Of a stretch of DNA of 64,000 nt, positions 1 through 14,946 are shown one piece after another. Numbering within the stretch: the first letter of the stretch is position 1; each line of letters opens with the position of its first letter. The position numbers and the translations under genes are program-made. The DNA is taken from NCBI GenBank assembly GCA_019244185.1, contig JAFATB010000006.1, positions 310,001 to 374,000 of the forward strand, given 5' to 3'. The notes beneath the pieces were generated by a model, which ran no database searches, was not told where the DNA came from, and saw only the letters and a list, made by a program, of their open reading frames with translations. Source of the DNA: Acidobacteriota bacterium (GTDB lineage Bacteria > Acidobacteriota > Thermoanaerobaculia > Gp7-AA8).

Positions 1-305
1 ATGCCGATGAACAGCTTTCCGCCGAAGTCCGCGAGCGCGTACGCGGTCTGCAGCGCGAGCACCATGCCGACGAACGCGGACGTGATGATGACGATCGAGA
101 TCGACCGCACGCCGACCTGCTCGAACTGCGCGATGAGCAGCGGCCGCTCGAGCGGACCGCGCCGCAGCTGCTGGATCGTCTGCATCGCGAGATCGGTGAT
201 GCCGCCGACGTACTCGAACGCGTTGTCCGCGCGCTCGCGGACGCGCGTGAAAAAGCCGGGCGCTTCCGGCGCGGTCGAGTCATCGAGAATCGGTGCAGTG
301 GTCAT
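1..305 (-). CDS. mlaE: MlaE-family ABC transporter permease (partial, C-terminus outside window)
   Basis: Reverse-strand translation contains FVGMVLALQTAYALADFGGKLFIG, typical of MlaE permeases; ATG complement at 303-305. Confidence 0.8.
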   Translation of the reverse strand, partial: MTTAPILDDSTAPEAPGFFTRVRERADNAFEYVGGITDLAMQTIQQLRRGPLERPLLIAQFEQVGVRSISIVIITSAFVGMVLALQTAYALADFGGKLFIG

Positions 306-423
306 GCGTGTCGTTCAACGTCGAGCGAGGGAACTTTAATCACTCCACGCGAAATCCAGGGCGAACTATGCCATGCCAGCAACTTGCGCGCCGTCGCGGC
401 AGAATCCGCTATCCGCGGCATGC

Positions 424-2898
424 TCAGCGGCCGTTGTCCCCGAAGATGCGCCGCAGCAAACGCCGGATCGAGTTCTCTTTTTCCTTCGCCTTCTTCTTCT
501 GCTCCTCGGCACGCCGCGCCGCGTCGGCCGCGTCCGAGACCGGCGGCGGCGGTGGCAGCGTGCGCTCGCCCGTCAGCACCGGCGGCTCCGGCCAGAACGG
601 ACTCGGCTCGCCGCTGCCGGCGTGCAGCGGACAGACCGACTGCGGCTCGGTGCCGGCGACGAAGACTTCGCTGCGCGTCTGCGGGCAATACGGCGTGGCG
701 AGCATGCCCGACTCCGGGTCGATCTCGCGCGTGGTTACGTCCTCGGGGCGCCGCCAGTCGACGTCCGGCACCGCGCCGTCGATGCGGTTCATGTGGCGCG
801 TCCAGATCGGCAGGCACGCGTCGCCGCCCGCGAGGCGCACGCTGTGGCCGTCGTCGAAGCCGATCCAGATCAGCGACAGGATGCGCGGCGAGTAGCCGAT
901 GATCCACGCGTCGCGATAGTTGCTCGTCGTGCCGGTCTTGCCGGCGTACGCGCGCGTCACGCCGAGCGAATGCGCGCGGCCCGCGGTGCCGTACGTGAAG
1001 ACGTCCTTGAGGATGTCGTTCATCACGTAGCAGACCGACGCGGGCGCGACGCGCTTCATCTTCACGTTGCGCGTTTCGAGGAGTTGGCCGTCGCGCGTGA
1101 CGACGGCGAGGATCGACACCGGTTCTGCTTTCACGCCGAGGTTGGCGAAGACGGAGTAGGCGTAGGCGATCTCGAGCGGCGTGACTTCGAACGAGCCGAG
1201 CGCCATCGACGGATACGGCTCGAGCTTCGACTCGACGCCGATCGCGGTCGCGGTCTTGATCACGTTCGGCACGCCCGCATCGATCGCCGCGCGCACCGCG
1301 GGGATGTTGTACGAATGCGCGAGCGCCTCGCGCACGGTGACGCGGCCGTGGAAGCGGTTGTCGTAATTCTGCGGACGCCACACCGCGGCGCCGGCCTGAA
1401 TCGCGATCGGCGAGTCGTCGAGCACCGTCGACGCGGTGAGCGCCTGCTCGTGCCGCGCGGGATCCATCGCCGTCACGTAGACGAACGGCTTGAAGAGCGA
1501 TCCCGGCTGGCGGCGCGCCTGAATGGCGCGGTTGAACTGCGTCTTCGAGTAATTGCGTCCGCCGACGAGCGCCTTCACGTAGCCGGTGCCCGGCTGGATC
1601 GTGACGATCACGCCTTCGAGCGGCGTGTCGGACTTCTTGATGTGCTTGTAGCGCTTCGTGAGATCGCCGATGCCGTAGTCGAGCGCCTCTTCGGCGGAGC
1701 GCTGCATGATCGTGTCGAGGGTCGTGAAGATGCGCAGGCCTTCGGTCTTCAGCTGCGTCTCGGGATACGTCTCGCGCAGTTGCTTGAGCACGAGGTCCAC
1801 GAAGAACGGCGCGCTGCGCGACGTCTTCGGAAAGCGCGCGGTCGCGAGCGGCGAGGCCGCGGCCTCTTCGAACTCGCGGTCGCTGATCTTCTGCTGGTCG
1901 TGCATCAGCTTCAGCACGACGTCGCGACGCGGCTTCGCGCGCTCCGGATACTTGAGCGGCGAGAGCATGTTCGGCGAGTGGATCATCCCCGCCAGCGTCG
2001 CCGCCTCGGGCAGCGTCAGATACGTCACGTGCTTGCCGAAGTAGACCTGCGACGCCTGCTCGACGCCGATGATCTGCACCGAGCCGTTCTGCCCGAGGTA
2101 GATCTCGTTGAGGTAGGCCTCGAGGATTTCGTTTTTCGAGTAGCGCGCCTCGAGCAGCACCGCCATCAGCGCCTCGTGCGCCTTGCGGCGGAACGTGCGC
2201 TGCGGATTGAGAAAGAGATTCTTCACGAGCTGCTGCGTGAGCGTCGAGCCGCCTTCCGCGAGCGACTTGCTGCGCAGATCGTTGACCAGCGCGCGCAGCG
2301 TGCCGCGGATGGAGATGCCCTGATGCGAATAGAAGCTGCGATCTTCGGTGGCGATGATCGCGTCGATCAGCACTTTCGGGACGGCTTCGACGGAGACCGG
2401 CACGCGGTCTTCCATCTCGTTGTTGTAGATCGACGTGATCAGCTCCGGCTCGAGCCGCACGCCGCGCAGCGTCACGCCGTCGGTGAGGCGCTTCACGCCG
2501 CGGATCGTCGTCGCGCCGTCCATCTCCACGAGCACCGGCATGGCGTGGAACTCCATGTCCGGATACTCGAAGTTGTTGAGATAGAGCTCGAGATCGTCGC
2601 CGGCGTAGCGGTACTCGCCGGGATTCTCGACGCGCTTGTGCACCTCGTGATAGCCGACGTGGTTGAGCTTCGGCTCGAGCAGCGCGCGCGGATAGCGCAT
2701 GCCGGGGACGAGCGGCGTGGCGTCGGAGTAGACGCGGCTCGGCAGATCCCAGCGCCGCGACGAATCGAACTTCTTCGTGATGACGATGTACGTGTAGCCG
2801 ACGAAGCCGATGAACGCGACGAACAGCGCCATCGCGACCATGGCCAGGCCGGCGGAATGCCGCCAGAGGAAGTCCTTGAAGCGGGATCGATTGGCCAT
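424..2898 (-). CDS. Penicillin-binding protein 1B-type bifunctional transglycosylase/transpeptidase
   Basis: 824 aa; N-terminal TM; GT51 motif EDRSFYSHQGI; transpeptidase regions with GSLFKPF and GKTGTTSNYRDAW. Confidence 0.93.
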   Translation of the reverse strand: MANRSRFKDFLWRHSAGLAMVAMALFVAFIGFVGYTYIVITKKFDSSRRWDLPSRVYSDATPLVPGMRYPRALLEPKLNHVGYHEVHKRVENPGEYRYAGDDLELYLNNFEYPDMEFHAMPVLVEMDGATTIRGVKRLTDGVTLRGVRLEPELITSIYNNEMEDRVPVSVEAVPKVLIDAIIATEDRSFYSHQGISIRGTLRALVNDLRSKSLAEGGSTLTQQLVKNLFLNPQRTFRRKAHEALMAVLLEARYSKNEILEAYLNEIYLGQNGSVQIIGVEQASQVYFGKHVTYLTLPEAATLAGMIHSPNMLSPLKYPERAKPRRDVVLKLMHDQQKISDREFEEAAASPLATARFPKTSRSAPFFVDLVLKQLRETYPETQLKTEGLRIFTTLDTIMQRSAEEALDYGIGDLTKRYKHIKKSDTPLEGVIVTIQPGTGYVKALVGGRNYSKTQFNRAIQARRQPGSLFKPFVYVTAMDPARHEQALTASTVLDDSPIAIQAGAAVWRPQNYDNRFHGRVTVREALAHSYNIPAVRAAIDAGVPNVIKTATAIGVESKLEPYPSMALGSFEVTPLEIAYAYSVFANLGVKAEPVSILAVVTRDGQLLETRNVKMKRVAPASVCYVMNDILKDVFTYGTAGRAHSLGVTRAYAGKTGTTSNYRDAWIIGYSPRILSLIWIGFDDGHSVRLAGGDACLPIWTRHMNRIDGAVPDVDWRRPEDVTTREIDPESGMLATPYCPQTRSEVFVAGTEPQSVCPLHAGSGEPSPFWPEPPVLTGERTLPPPPPVSDAADAARRAEEQKKKAKEKENSIRRLLRRIFGDNGR

Positions 2899-2928
2899 CA
2901 GGTTCGTCCGTCAGCGTAACAAACAACG

Positions 2929-2954
2929 AAGGCGGCCGGATGCCCGGCCGCCTT
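2929..2954 (-). terminator. Hairpin downstream of rho
   Basis: AAGGCGGCCGG-ATGC-CCGGCCGCCTT; minus-strand continuation CGTTGTTTGTT is T-rich. Confidence 0.7.
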
Positions 2955-2983
2955 GGGGAAGGCAAACGTCTGGTCGCGCGGCG

Positions 2984-4543
<1,560 letters not shown>

Positions 4544-4558
4544 GGTGTCCTCGGCTTC

Positions 4559-5140
4559 TCAGAGTCGCGCGACGATCTCGCGCCGGATCTCGTCGATTCC
4601 TTTTTTCGTTACGGCCGACGCCGCGATCAGTTGCGCGTCGTCGACTTCGAGTGTTCGTGCAATCTCCCGCCGCTGCGTGGCGAGCTGGTTGTTGGATAGC
4701 TTGTCGCTCTTGGTCAGCACGATGCGCTCGTCGACGTCCGTCAGCGCGCGTGCCCACTCGTGCATCGTCAGGTCCTGTTCGGCCGGTTCGCGCCGGACGT
4801 CGAGCAGCAGAAAGATCAGCCGCAGGTCCTCGGCTTCCTCGAGGTATCCGCGGATCAGGTCACCCCACGTGCGCAGGACGCTTTTCGGCACCTTCGCGTA
4901 GCCGTAGCCCGGGAGGTCGACCAGATAAAACTTTTCGTTGATGAGATAGAACTGAATCGCCTGGGTCTTGCCGGGCGTCTGGCTGACGCGGGCAATGCCC
5001 TTGCGATGAAGCACGGCATTGATCAGCGACGACTTGCCGACGTTCGATCGACCCACCATCGCGAACTGCGGTCTGCGATCGCGCGGAAAATCGCCAGGGT
5101 GGTACGCCGCCCGAGAAAACGTGACTGACCGGATGTCCAC
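4559..5140 (-). CDS. engB: Ribosome biogenesis GTP-binding protein YihA/YsxC/EngB
   Basis: 193 aa; VGRSNVGKSSLINAVL, LVDLPGYGYAKVPK, LTKSDKLS. Confidence 0.95.
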   Translation of the reverse strand: MDIRSVTFSRAAYHPGDFPRDRRPQFAMVGRSNVGKSSLINAVLHRKGIARVSQTPGKTQAIQFYLINEKFYLVDLPGYGYAKVPKSVLRTWGDLIRGYLEEAEDLRLIFLLLDVRREPAEQDLTMHEWARALTDVDERIVLTKSDKLSNNQLATQRREIARTLEVDDAQLIAASAVTKKGIDEIRREIVARL

Positions 5141-5303
5141 GCGAATTGTACTTGCTGGTTTGCTGAACTACGGATATCCGGCGATGCGGATATTTGAGAA
5201 AAGCCGGTGTGGCGAACTGCGAAGGAAACCTGAAGATCTGACTTGTCGGTGAACGCGGGAGATTGTGAGGATATTCGCCCGCGCTGTCAATGAACGGTGT
5301 TGT

Positions 5304-5331
5304 GAAAACGGCGGGCCGGAGCCCGCCGTTT

Positions 5332-5333
<2 letters not shown>
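5304..5333 (-). terminator. Hairpin at the lon stop codon
   Basis: GAAAACGGCGGGC-CGGA-GCCCGCCGTTTTC, perfect stem overlapping the lon stop. Confidence 0.75.
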
Positions 5334-7728
<2,395 letters not shown>

Positions 7729-7778
7729 GTTCGTGTCTCTTATACAGCGGTGAGGGGGCAAATGCTTCCCGATACAGG

Positions 7779-7804
7779 AAGGGCCGCGTGAAGCCGCGGC
7801 CCTT
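7779..7804 (-). terminator. Hairpin between clpX and lon
   Basis: AAGGGCCGCG-TGAAGC-CGCGGCCCTT. Confidence 0.5.
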
Positions 7805-7830
7805 CGCTCGGATGAACAACTTCGTATTCC

Positions 7831-9081
<1,251 letters not shown>

Positions 9082-9186
9082 TTCCGATTGGGTCCTTTTT
9101 GTGAGCTCGTCGAAGAGATTGAACTCCTCGGCGTCGCCCAAGTCAACTCGGCCCCGGCGAGGCGCATTCCACGCGAGGAAGAGCCC

Positions 9187-11226
9187 TCAGCGCGGCAGCA
9201 CCGAACGCCGCCGTGGCGGCGACGGAATGTCGATGCTCCACAAGCCCCGGCTCCAGACCGAGGCCCACAGCGTCGACGTGCCCGGAGCGAATTGCAGTTG
9301 CGGAATGCGCGCGCTTCCGGCGATCCCGTCCGCCTGCACCCACGTCGCGCCACCGTCCGCCGTACCGTACAGTCCGGAGCTCCCTCCGACGAACCAATAG
9401 TCCGCGCGCCGCGGATGCCGCGCGAAGTCGAGCAGCCCGCCGCCACCGATGCCGTTTCGCCATGCGACCGGCGCGGTGGCGGTCGCATCCTTCCACGTCG
9501 CGCCGCCGTCGCGCGAGACCTGCAGCGACTTCGTGAGCAGCACGTACAGCGTCTTCGGATCGTCCGCATCGACGACGACTTTCACGAGCGGACCGAGACT
9601 GCGGTCGAACTGCGCGACGCGCGTCCACTCCGGCGCGTCCGCGAGCGCGTTGCGCGTGCGATACAGCTCGCGCGTGCTGTCGCCGGTGTAGACGACGTTC
9701 GAGTCGCCGGGCTGCACCGCGATCGCTGCCATCGCGATCTCGCCGCTGTACGTGCGGACCGTCGTGATCTTCCGCGGCAGCGCGCTCTGGATGCCGTCGA
9801 GCCGCAGGAGCTGCGAGCTGCCGATGAACATGCGCGACGATTCATTCGGATCGATCGTCCAGGCGGCGTAGAACGGATCCGTCCCGCTGCGCCGCGAATC
9901 CGCGAAGATCGTCTGCGGCGGCCACTTCGTGACGACCGCGCCCGGCGTCGCACCGAAGCCGAAGATCGAGACAAAGTACGCGCGGTCGTCGAGCGGATCG
10001 AACGCGATGCGGAACACGTCGCCGTCGCCGAGGTGCTCGGCGGTCGTCTCGCCGATCTCCAGCACGCCGAGACCGGTGTCCTGCATGCCGAACGCGACGC
10101 GTCCGCTGCGATGGATGTCGAACGCGTAGATCTGCGCATTGACGAGTCCCATCGTGAGGTGCTGCCAGGCGATGTGCGGCGCGGTGATGTCGTCGGTGCG
10201 GTAGATGCCGCCGTCGCCCCAGACGAAGACGCGGCGGTTCGTCGTGCCGTCGAACGCGGGATCGGCGGCCACGCCGTGCACGTCCGCATGCGGCTCCTGA
10301 TTGAGGCCGTCGGCACCGTACGCCGCCTCGCTCGTTCTTCCGCCGTCGAGGCTGCGCCCGAGCACGATTGCACCGGTGACGATCACGTCGCGCGGCGCGA
10401 CGAGCAGCGCGGCCACGCGCAGCGTGTAGCCGTACGTCGGCGTGGTGCCGAGGAGCGTGAAGCTCGCGCCGTCGTCATCGGAGCGCAGCAGTTTCTCATC
10501 GAGCGTGCCGGTGCGCGTCGCATACGCCACGATCGACGTGCTGCCCGGAACGTATTCGAGCGCGAGACCGTCGATTTCCGCGTCGAGCCCGCCGGTGGAG
10601 GTCCACGTCTCGCCGCCGTCTTTCGTCACGAGACCGCCGACGTGACCGCTGCTGGTGCCGACGGCCGCGACCGCGCGCAGCGGATCGCTCGGATGAAACC
10701 GTACTTTCGTGAAATAGGTCGTGTTGTCGACGATGTAGTGCTGCCACGTCGCGCCGCCGTCGCGCGAGAGCTCGATGCCGCTGAGGCGCGCGACGAGCAC
10801 GCGCGATCCGTCGGCGGAAACCGCGACGGAGAACACCTGCCACCCCGCCGTCGCGGGCAGCAGCGTCCAGGTCGCGCCGCGGTCGTCGCTGCGAAAGAGT
10901 CCGCGCGGCGACACGTAGCCGCCCGCGTACAACACGTCGTGGTGCACCGGATCGCGCTCGAGGCAGCTGACGTTCAGCCCGTCGAACGCCGCGAGCGACC
11001 ACGTCGCGCCGGCGTCGCCGCTCGCCCAGATTCCGCCGGCGGTTGCGGCGAGATATCGGTTCGCGTCGTCGGGATCGAAGACGAACGCGTTGACGACGCC
11101 GCTCAGGTCCGACGGCCCGCGCGACACCCACGCGTGTCCCGAAAACGGCGACGACGCTGCATCGAGATGCAGCGTCGTCAGCGTGAGCACCGCCGTTACG
11201 ACCACAACGTGCAGCGCGCGCGTCAT
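9187..11226 (-). CDS. Secreted BNR/Asp-box (sialidase/VPS10-like) beta-propeller protein
   Basis: 679 aa; signal peptide; repeated Asp-boxes SGDAGATW, SDDRGATW, SRDGGATW, TKDGGETW, TADGGATW. Confidence 0.8.
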   Translation of the reverse strand: MTRALHVVVVTAVLTLTTLHLDAASSPFSGHAWVSRGPSDLSGVVNAFVFDPDDANRYLAATAGGIWASGDAGATWSLAAFDGLNVSCLERDPVHHDVLYAGGYVSPRGLFRSDDRGATWTLLPATAGWQVFSVAVSADGSRVLVARLSGIELSRDGGATWQHYIVDNTTYFTKVRFHPSDPLRAVAAVGTSSGHVGGLVTKDGGETWTSTGGLDAEIDGLALEYVPGSTSIVAYATRTGTLDEKLLRSDDDGASFTLLGTTPTYGYTLRVAALLVAPRDVIVTGAIVLGRSLDGGRTSEAAYGADGLNQEPHADVHGVAADPAFDGTTNRRVFVWGDGGIYRTDDITAPHIAWQHLTMGLVNAQIYAFDIHRSGRVAFGMQDTGLGVLEIGETTAEHLGDGDVFRIAFDPLDDRAYFVSIFGFGATPGAVVTKWPPQTIFADSRRSGTDPFYAAWTIDPNESSRMFIGSSQLLRLDGIQSALPRKITTVRTYSGEIAMAAIAVQPGDSNVVYTGDSTRELYRTRNALADAPEWTRVAQFDRSLGPLVKVVVDADDPKTLYVLLTKSLQVSRDGGATWKDATATAPVAWRNGIGGGGLLDFARHPRRADYWFVGGSSGLYGTADGGATWVQADGIAGSARIPQLQFAPGTSTLWASVWSRGLWSIDIPSPPRRRSVLPR

Positions 11227-11236
11227 GGGAGTGGCG

Positions 11237-11824
11237 TCAGTCGCGCTTCGCGATCACCTGATCGACGAGGCCGTACTCCTGCGCCTGCGGCGCCTGCAGG
11301 ATGTAGTCGCGGTCCGTGTCCTTGTCGATCTTCTCGATCGGCTGGCCGGTGTGGTTGGCGAGGATGGAGTTGAGGCGCGCCTTCATCTGCATGATGTCGC
11401 GCGCGTGGATGTCGATCTCGGTGGCTTGTCCGCCGAGGCCGTGCATGAGCGGCTGGTGGATGAGGACGCGCGAGTTCGGGAGGCAGTAGCGCTTCCCCTT
11501 CGTGCCGCACGCGAGCAGCACCGCGGCCATCGACGCCGCCTGACCGATGCAGATCGTGGCGATGTCGGGCTTCACGTATTGCATGGTGTCGTAAATCGCG
11601 AGGCCGGCCGTGATGGAGCCGCCCGGCGAGTTGATGTAGATCGAGATGTCCTTCTCCGGGTTCTCGGCCTCGAGGAAGAGCAGCTGCGCGATGATGAGGT
11701 TGGAGACGTTGTCGTCGATCGGCTGGCCGAGGAAAATGACGTTGTCTTTGAGGAGGCGCGAGTAGATGTCGTACGCGCGTTCGCCGCGCGACGTCTGCTC
11801 GACCACCATCGGGATGAGGACCAT
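11237..11824 (-). CDS. clpP: ATP-dependent Clp protease proteolytic subunit ClpP
   Basis: [51 protein letters not shown]; start at [10 protein letters not shown]. Confidence 0.97.
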   Translation of the reverse strand: MVLIPMVVEQTSRGERAYDIYSRLLKDNVIFLGQPIDDNVSNLIIAQLLFLEAENPEKDISIYINSPGGSITAGLAIYDTMQYVKPDIATICIGQAASMAAVLLACGTKGKRYCLPNSRVLIHQPLMHGLGGQATEIDIHARDIMQMKARLNSILANHTGQPIEKIDKDTDRDYILQAPQAQEYGLVDQVIAKRD

Positions 11825-11878
11825 GGGGATGAATCTCCTTTGCGAGAGGGATTCTATGCGAAGGGGGAGAGGGGACCG

Positions 11879-11984
11879 AAAAGCTGAATGAAGAACGCAG
11901 AACGCAGAATGAAGAATTGAGAATGAGAGACCGCGCGGGCGGGGGCTTCTCAATTCTTCGTTCTGCGTTCTTCATTCAGCTTTT
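11879..11984. repeat. Heptamer-based inverted repeat, copy 1 (tig/clpP intergenic)
   Basis: AAAAGCTGAATGAAGAACGCAGAACGCAGAATGAAGAATTGAGAA ... inverted arm TTCTCAATTCTTCGTTCTGCGTTCTTCATTCAGCTTTT. Confidence 0.9.
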
Positions 11985-13255
11985 CAGCGCGTCCGCGCCT
12001 CCTTCAACACCACCTCCAGCGCCCGGTCCTGCGCCATGCTCGCGCGCAGCGCCTCGTAGCCGCCGTCGTGCTTGAGGTGGTGCTTGACGTCGGCGAACTC
12101 GCGGTCCTGCTCGCGCGCCGCGCGGCGGATCTCCGCGTCGACTTCGACGTCGCTGACGGTGATGTTCTCCTTGCGCGCGATGGCCTCGAGAATCAGGCCG
12201 CGCTTGACGCGCTTGACGGCTTCCGGCCGGAACTCTTCGCCGATCTTCCGCCAGTCCATTTCTACGTTCTGTAGATCGACGCCCTGCGACGCGAGATAGC
12301 GCGCGTAGTTGTTGAGCGACTTCCCGAGCTCTTCTTCGACCAGCGCCTCCGGCACGTCGAACGGATGCGCGGACACGAGCTTCTCGCCGAGTTGATTGCG
12401 CTTGAACCGCAGCGCCTCGGCTTCGCGGTGGCGGCGGATGTCGGCTTCGATCGTCGAGCGCATCTGCTCGACGCTCTCCCAGCCGCCGACGCTGTTCGCG
12501 AACGCGGCGTCGACGTCCGGCTTCTCCTGCACGCGGATCTCTTTGAGCGTCACGTCGTGATGCACGGTCTTGCCGCGCCACGCTTCCTGATTCGCGTCTT
12601 CGCCGTATGCCTTGTCGAACGAGGCGGTGTCGCCGGCCTTCTTGCCGCGCAGCGCGTCGTGCAGCTCGGGGAGCGGCGTCTCCTCGCCCATCTTGAAGTG
12701 ACCCTGATCGGTCTTCGGCTCGATGTCTTCGCCCGACGAGGCGATCTCGATCACCGCGAAGTCGCCCTCATCGAGGCCGCGCTCGGACTCGATGCGATAG
12801 CTGCTGGCCTGATCGCGCAGGCGCTCGATCATCGACTCGACGTCGTTCTCCAGGACCTCGATCTTCGGCTCGTCGATCTCGAGGCCGCGGTACTCGCCGA
12901 GCTCGATCTGCGGCTTGACTTCGAACTTCGCCTTGAACTTCATCGGCGCGCCGTCGATGAAGGGATCGAGGTGCTCGAGCTGCGGCTCGCCGACCGGCTC
13001 GAGGCCTTTGTCGCGCACGACGTCACGGAAGCTCTGGCCGAGGACGCGCTGGACGACCTCTTCCTGAATCTCTTTCGCGAACCGCGTCCGCACCACGCTC
13101 GCCGGCACTTTGCCGGGCCGGAAGCCGGGCACCTTCGCCTGGCGGCCGAACTCGGACGTCACCTTGTTCGCCTCACGCGAGAGCAGATCGGCCGGAATTT
13201 CGACCTCGACGGACTTCTGGACGGGAGAGAGATCTTCGAAATTGAGGACTGTCAT
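11984..13255 (-). CDS. tig: Trigger factor
   Basis: 423 aa; VEVEIPADLLSREANKVTSEFGRQAKVPGFRPGKVPASVVR. Confidence 0.95.
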   Translation of the reverse strand: MTVLNFEDLSPVQKSVEVEIPADLLSREANKVTSEFGRQAKVPGFRPGKVPASVVRTRFAKEIQEEVVQRVLGQSFRDVVRDKGLEPVGEPQLEHLDPFIDGAPMKFKAKFEVKPQIELGEYRGLEIDEPKIEVLENDVESMIERLRDQASSYRIESERGLDEGDFAVIEIASSGEDIEPKTDQGHFKMGEETPLPELHDALRGKKAGDTASFDKAYGEDANQEAWRGKTVHHDVTLKEIRVQEKPDVDAAFANSVGGWESVEQMRSTIEADIRRHREAEALRFKRNQLGEKLVSAHPFDVPEALVEEELGKSLNNYARYLASQGVDLQNVEMDWRKIGEEFRPEAVKRVKRGLILEAIARKENITVSDVEVDAEIRRAAREQDREFADVKHHLKHDGGYEALRASMAQDRALEVVLKEARTR

Positions 13256-13273
13256 GGATTGGGTCTCGTTCTG

Positions 13274-13382
13274 AAAAGCTGAATGAAGAATGCAGAACGC
13301 AGAATGAAGAATTGAGAAAGCGCGCCGGTCGCCTCCTTTCTACGTTCTTCATTCTGCGTTCTGCATTCTTCATTCAGCTTTT
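13274..13382. repeat. Heptamer-based inverted repeat, copy 2 (tRNA-Leu/tig intergenic)
   Basis: AAAAGCTGAATGAAGAATGCAGAACGCAGAATGAAGAATTGAGAAAG with inverted partner ending CATTCAGCTTTT; loop GCGCGCCGGTCGCC. Confidence 0.9.
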
Positions 13383-13388
13383 GGTCTT

Positions 13389-13474
13389 TGGTGCGAAAGG
13401 TGGGACTCGAACCCACACGGCTTTGGGCCACTGGATCCTAAGTCCAGCGCGTCTGCCAATTCCGCCACTTTCGC
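13389..13474 (-). tRNA. tRNA-Leu(UAG)
   Basis: GCGAAAG...CTGGACTTAGGATCCAG anticodon arm, GGTTCGAGTCC T-arm, CTTTCGCACCA with encoded CCA. Confidence 0.95.
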
Positions 13475-13512
13475 GCGCGGGCGAGTCTATCGAATTTTTC
13501 GCGAGGAGGAGT

Positions 13513-13588
13513 TGGTGCCCCCACCAGGACTCGAACCTGGAACCAACGGATTAAGAGTCCGCTGCTCTACCAATTGAGCTATGGAGGC
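13513..13588 (-). tRNA. tRNA-Lys(CUU)
   Basis: GCCTCCATAGCTCAATTGGTAGAGCAGCGGACTCTTAATCCG...GGTTCGAGTCCTGGTGGGGGCACCA. Confidence 0.95.
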
Positions 13589-13645
13589 GCGAGAGCCCCG
13601 CGTACAACAAGCGGGAGCGCAAACTATTTCGGTTGCCGGTTCCTG

Positions 13646-14212
13646 TCAAGCCTGCGCGAGCGGCTCGTCGGTGAGGAGCTGACTGGCGCGCCGCAGATAG
13701 CCCCAACCCGAGAAAAGCGTCGTCACCACGGAGACGTGAAAGAGCACGTCCGCGAGCCGCTCCACCTGCGGAAGAAAGCCGTTCGCCGCGATCGCCGCGC
13801 CGAGCGTCGCGGCCTGCACCATCGTCGAAATCTTCCCCGCCGCCGACGGCGGAAAGCGCGTCACGCGGATGCGCGTGTAGAGCAGATACACGAACACCAC
13901 GATGAGGAAGTCGCGCGCGAACACCGTGAACGTGAGCCAGCCCGGAATGGCCACGCGCGGCAGCACGCTGCTGAACGTGTAGTAGAGAAAGCCGCAGATC
14001 ATCAGCGTCTTGTCGGCCAGCGGATCGAGCAGCGCGCCGATGCGCGAGCGCACGTTGAAGCGGCGCGCGATCGCGCCGTCGAAGATGTCCGTCACCGCCG
14101 CGGTCACGAACAGCACGAACGCGAGCGTGTACATGCGCTGCATCGACGCCACCAGAAAACAGGGGACGAGCACGAGGCGCAGCGACGTCAGAAGATTCGG
14201 GATGTGGCGCAA
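13646..14212 (-). CDS. pgsA: CDP-diacylglycerol--glycerol-3-phosphate 3-phosphatidyltransferase
   Basis: 188 aa; CDP-alcohol phosphotransferase pattern DIFDGAIARRFNVRSRIGALLDPLADK. Confidence 0.9.
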   Translation of the reverse strand: MRHIPNLLTSLRLVLVPCFLVASMQRMYTLAFVLFVTAAVTDIFDGAIARRFNVRSRIGALLDPLADKTLMICGFLYYTFSSVLPRVAIPGWLTFTVFARDFLIVVFVYLLYTRIRVTRFPPSAAGKISTMVQAATLGAAIAANGFLPQVERLADVLFHVSVVTTLFSGWGYLRRASQLLTDEPLAQA

Positions 14213-14216
14213 AGAA

Positions 14217-14897
14217 TCACAGCTCGGAACGGAACTGATCGAGTGCCGTCTTCCGCAGGTAGATGGTCTTGCCTTCCGACAGCAGCAGGTTCTGGCGCAT
14301 CAGATCGTGGATCAGCCGCGACACGGTCTCGCGCGAAGTGCCGATCATGTTCGCGATCGACTGGTGCGTCGGCCGCGTCACCGCGACGTAGCCGTTGTCG
14401 AGCACCTTCCCCTGATCCTTCGCCAGATCGAGAAAGAAGCGCGCGAGCCGGCCGTAGACGTCCATCGTCGCCAGCGACTCGATGCGGTTCGACGCGTTGC
14501 GCAGCCGCCGCGAGATCTCGGCGAGCACTTTCTTGGCGATCGAGAAGTTCTCCGCGAGGATCTGCAGGAAGTCGCTGCGCCAGATCGTCACGAGCTCGAG
14601 CGGCTCGGTGGCCATGACCGTCGCCGAGCGCGGCTCGTCGTCGAGCAGCGCCATCTCGCCGAAGAAGTCGCCCGGCCCCAGCAGCGACAGGATGATCTCC
14701 TTCCCTTCCGGCGAGATCATCGTGACCTTCACCTGCCCTTCGCGAATGAGGCAGAACACGTCGCCGCTCTCGTCCGCGTGGAACACGACGTCGTCCTTCG
14801 CGTAGCGGCGCGTCTTCGCCACGGCGGCGATCGACGCGAGCTCGCGGTCGTCGAGATCCGCGAACAGCGGGAACTTCCGAAAGAAGGAAGGCTGCAT
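14217..14897 (-). CDS. Crp/Fnr-family transcriptional regulator
   Basis: 226 aa; cNMP-binding fold (LLGPGDFFGEMALLDDEPRSATVMA) and HTH (SIANMIGTSRETVSRLIHDL). Confidence 0.93.
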   Translation of the reverse strand: MQPSFFRKFPLFADLDDRELASIAAVAKTRRYAKDDVVFHADESGDVFCLIREGQVKVTMISPEGKEIILSLLGPGDFFGEMALLDDEPRSATVMATEPLELVTIWRSDFLQILAENFSIAKKVLAEISRRLRNASNRIESLATMDVYGRLARFFLDLAKDQGKVLDNGYVAVTRPTHQSIANMIGTSRETVSRLIHDLMRQNLLLSEGKTIYLRKTALDQFRSEL

Positions 14898-14946
14898 CTG
14901 ACGAAGCGAATTGTAGCGTGTGTCGGCTCAGGTAGACTGAGACGCG

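Noticed and set aside
373-2919. 848-aa plus-strand ORF opposite PBP1b
   Set aside because: Antisense mirror of a clear PBP1b gene; low-complexity Arg/His/Leu-rich product typical of GC-rich codon-position shadow ORFs.
5165-5180. Palindrome CGGATATCCG upstream of engB
   Set aside because: Single short palindrome without a second copy or associated regulator; not enough to call an operator.
11879-13382. Possible CRISPR array from the repeated GAATGAAGAA motifs
   Set aside because: Repeats are 7-bp degenerate units arranged as inverted arms with no regular unique spacers and no cas genes.
13312-13554. ORF spanning the tRNA region (GRTRTHTALGHWILSPARLP)
   Set aside because: Classic spurious translation across antisense tRNA-Leu.
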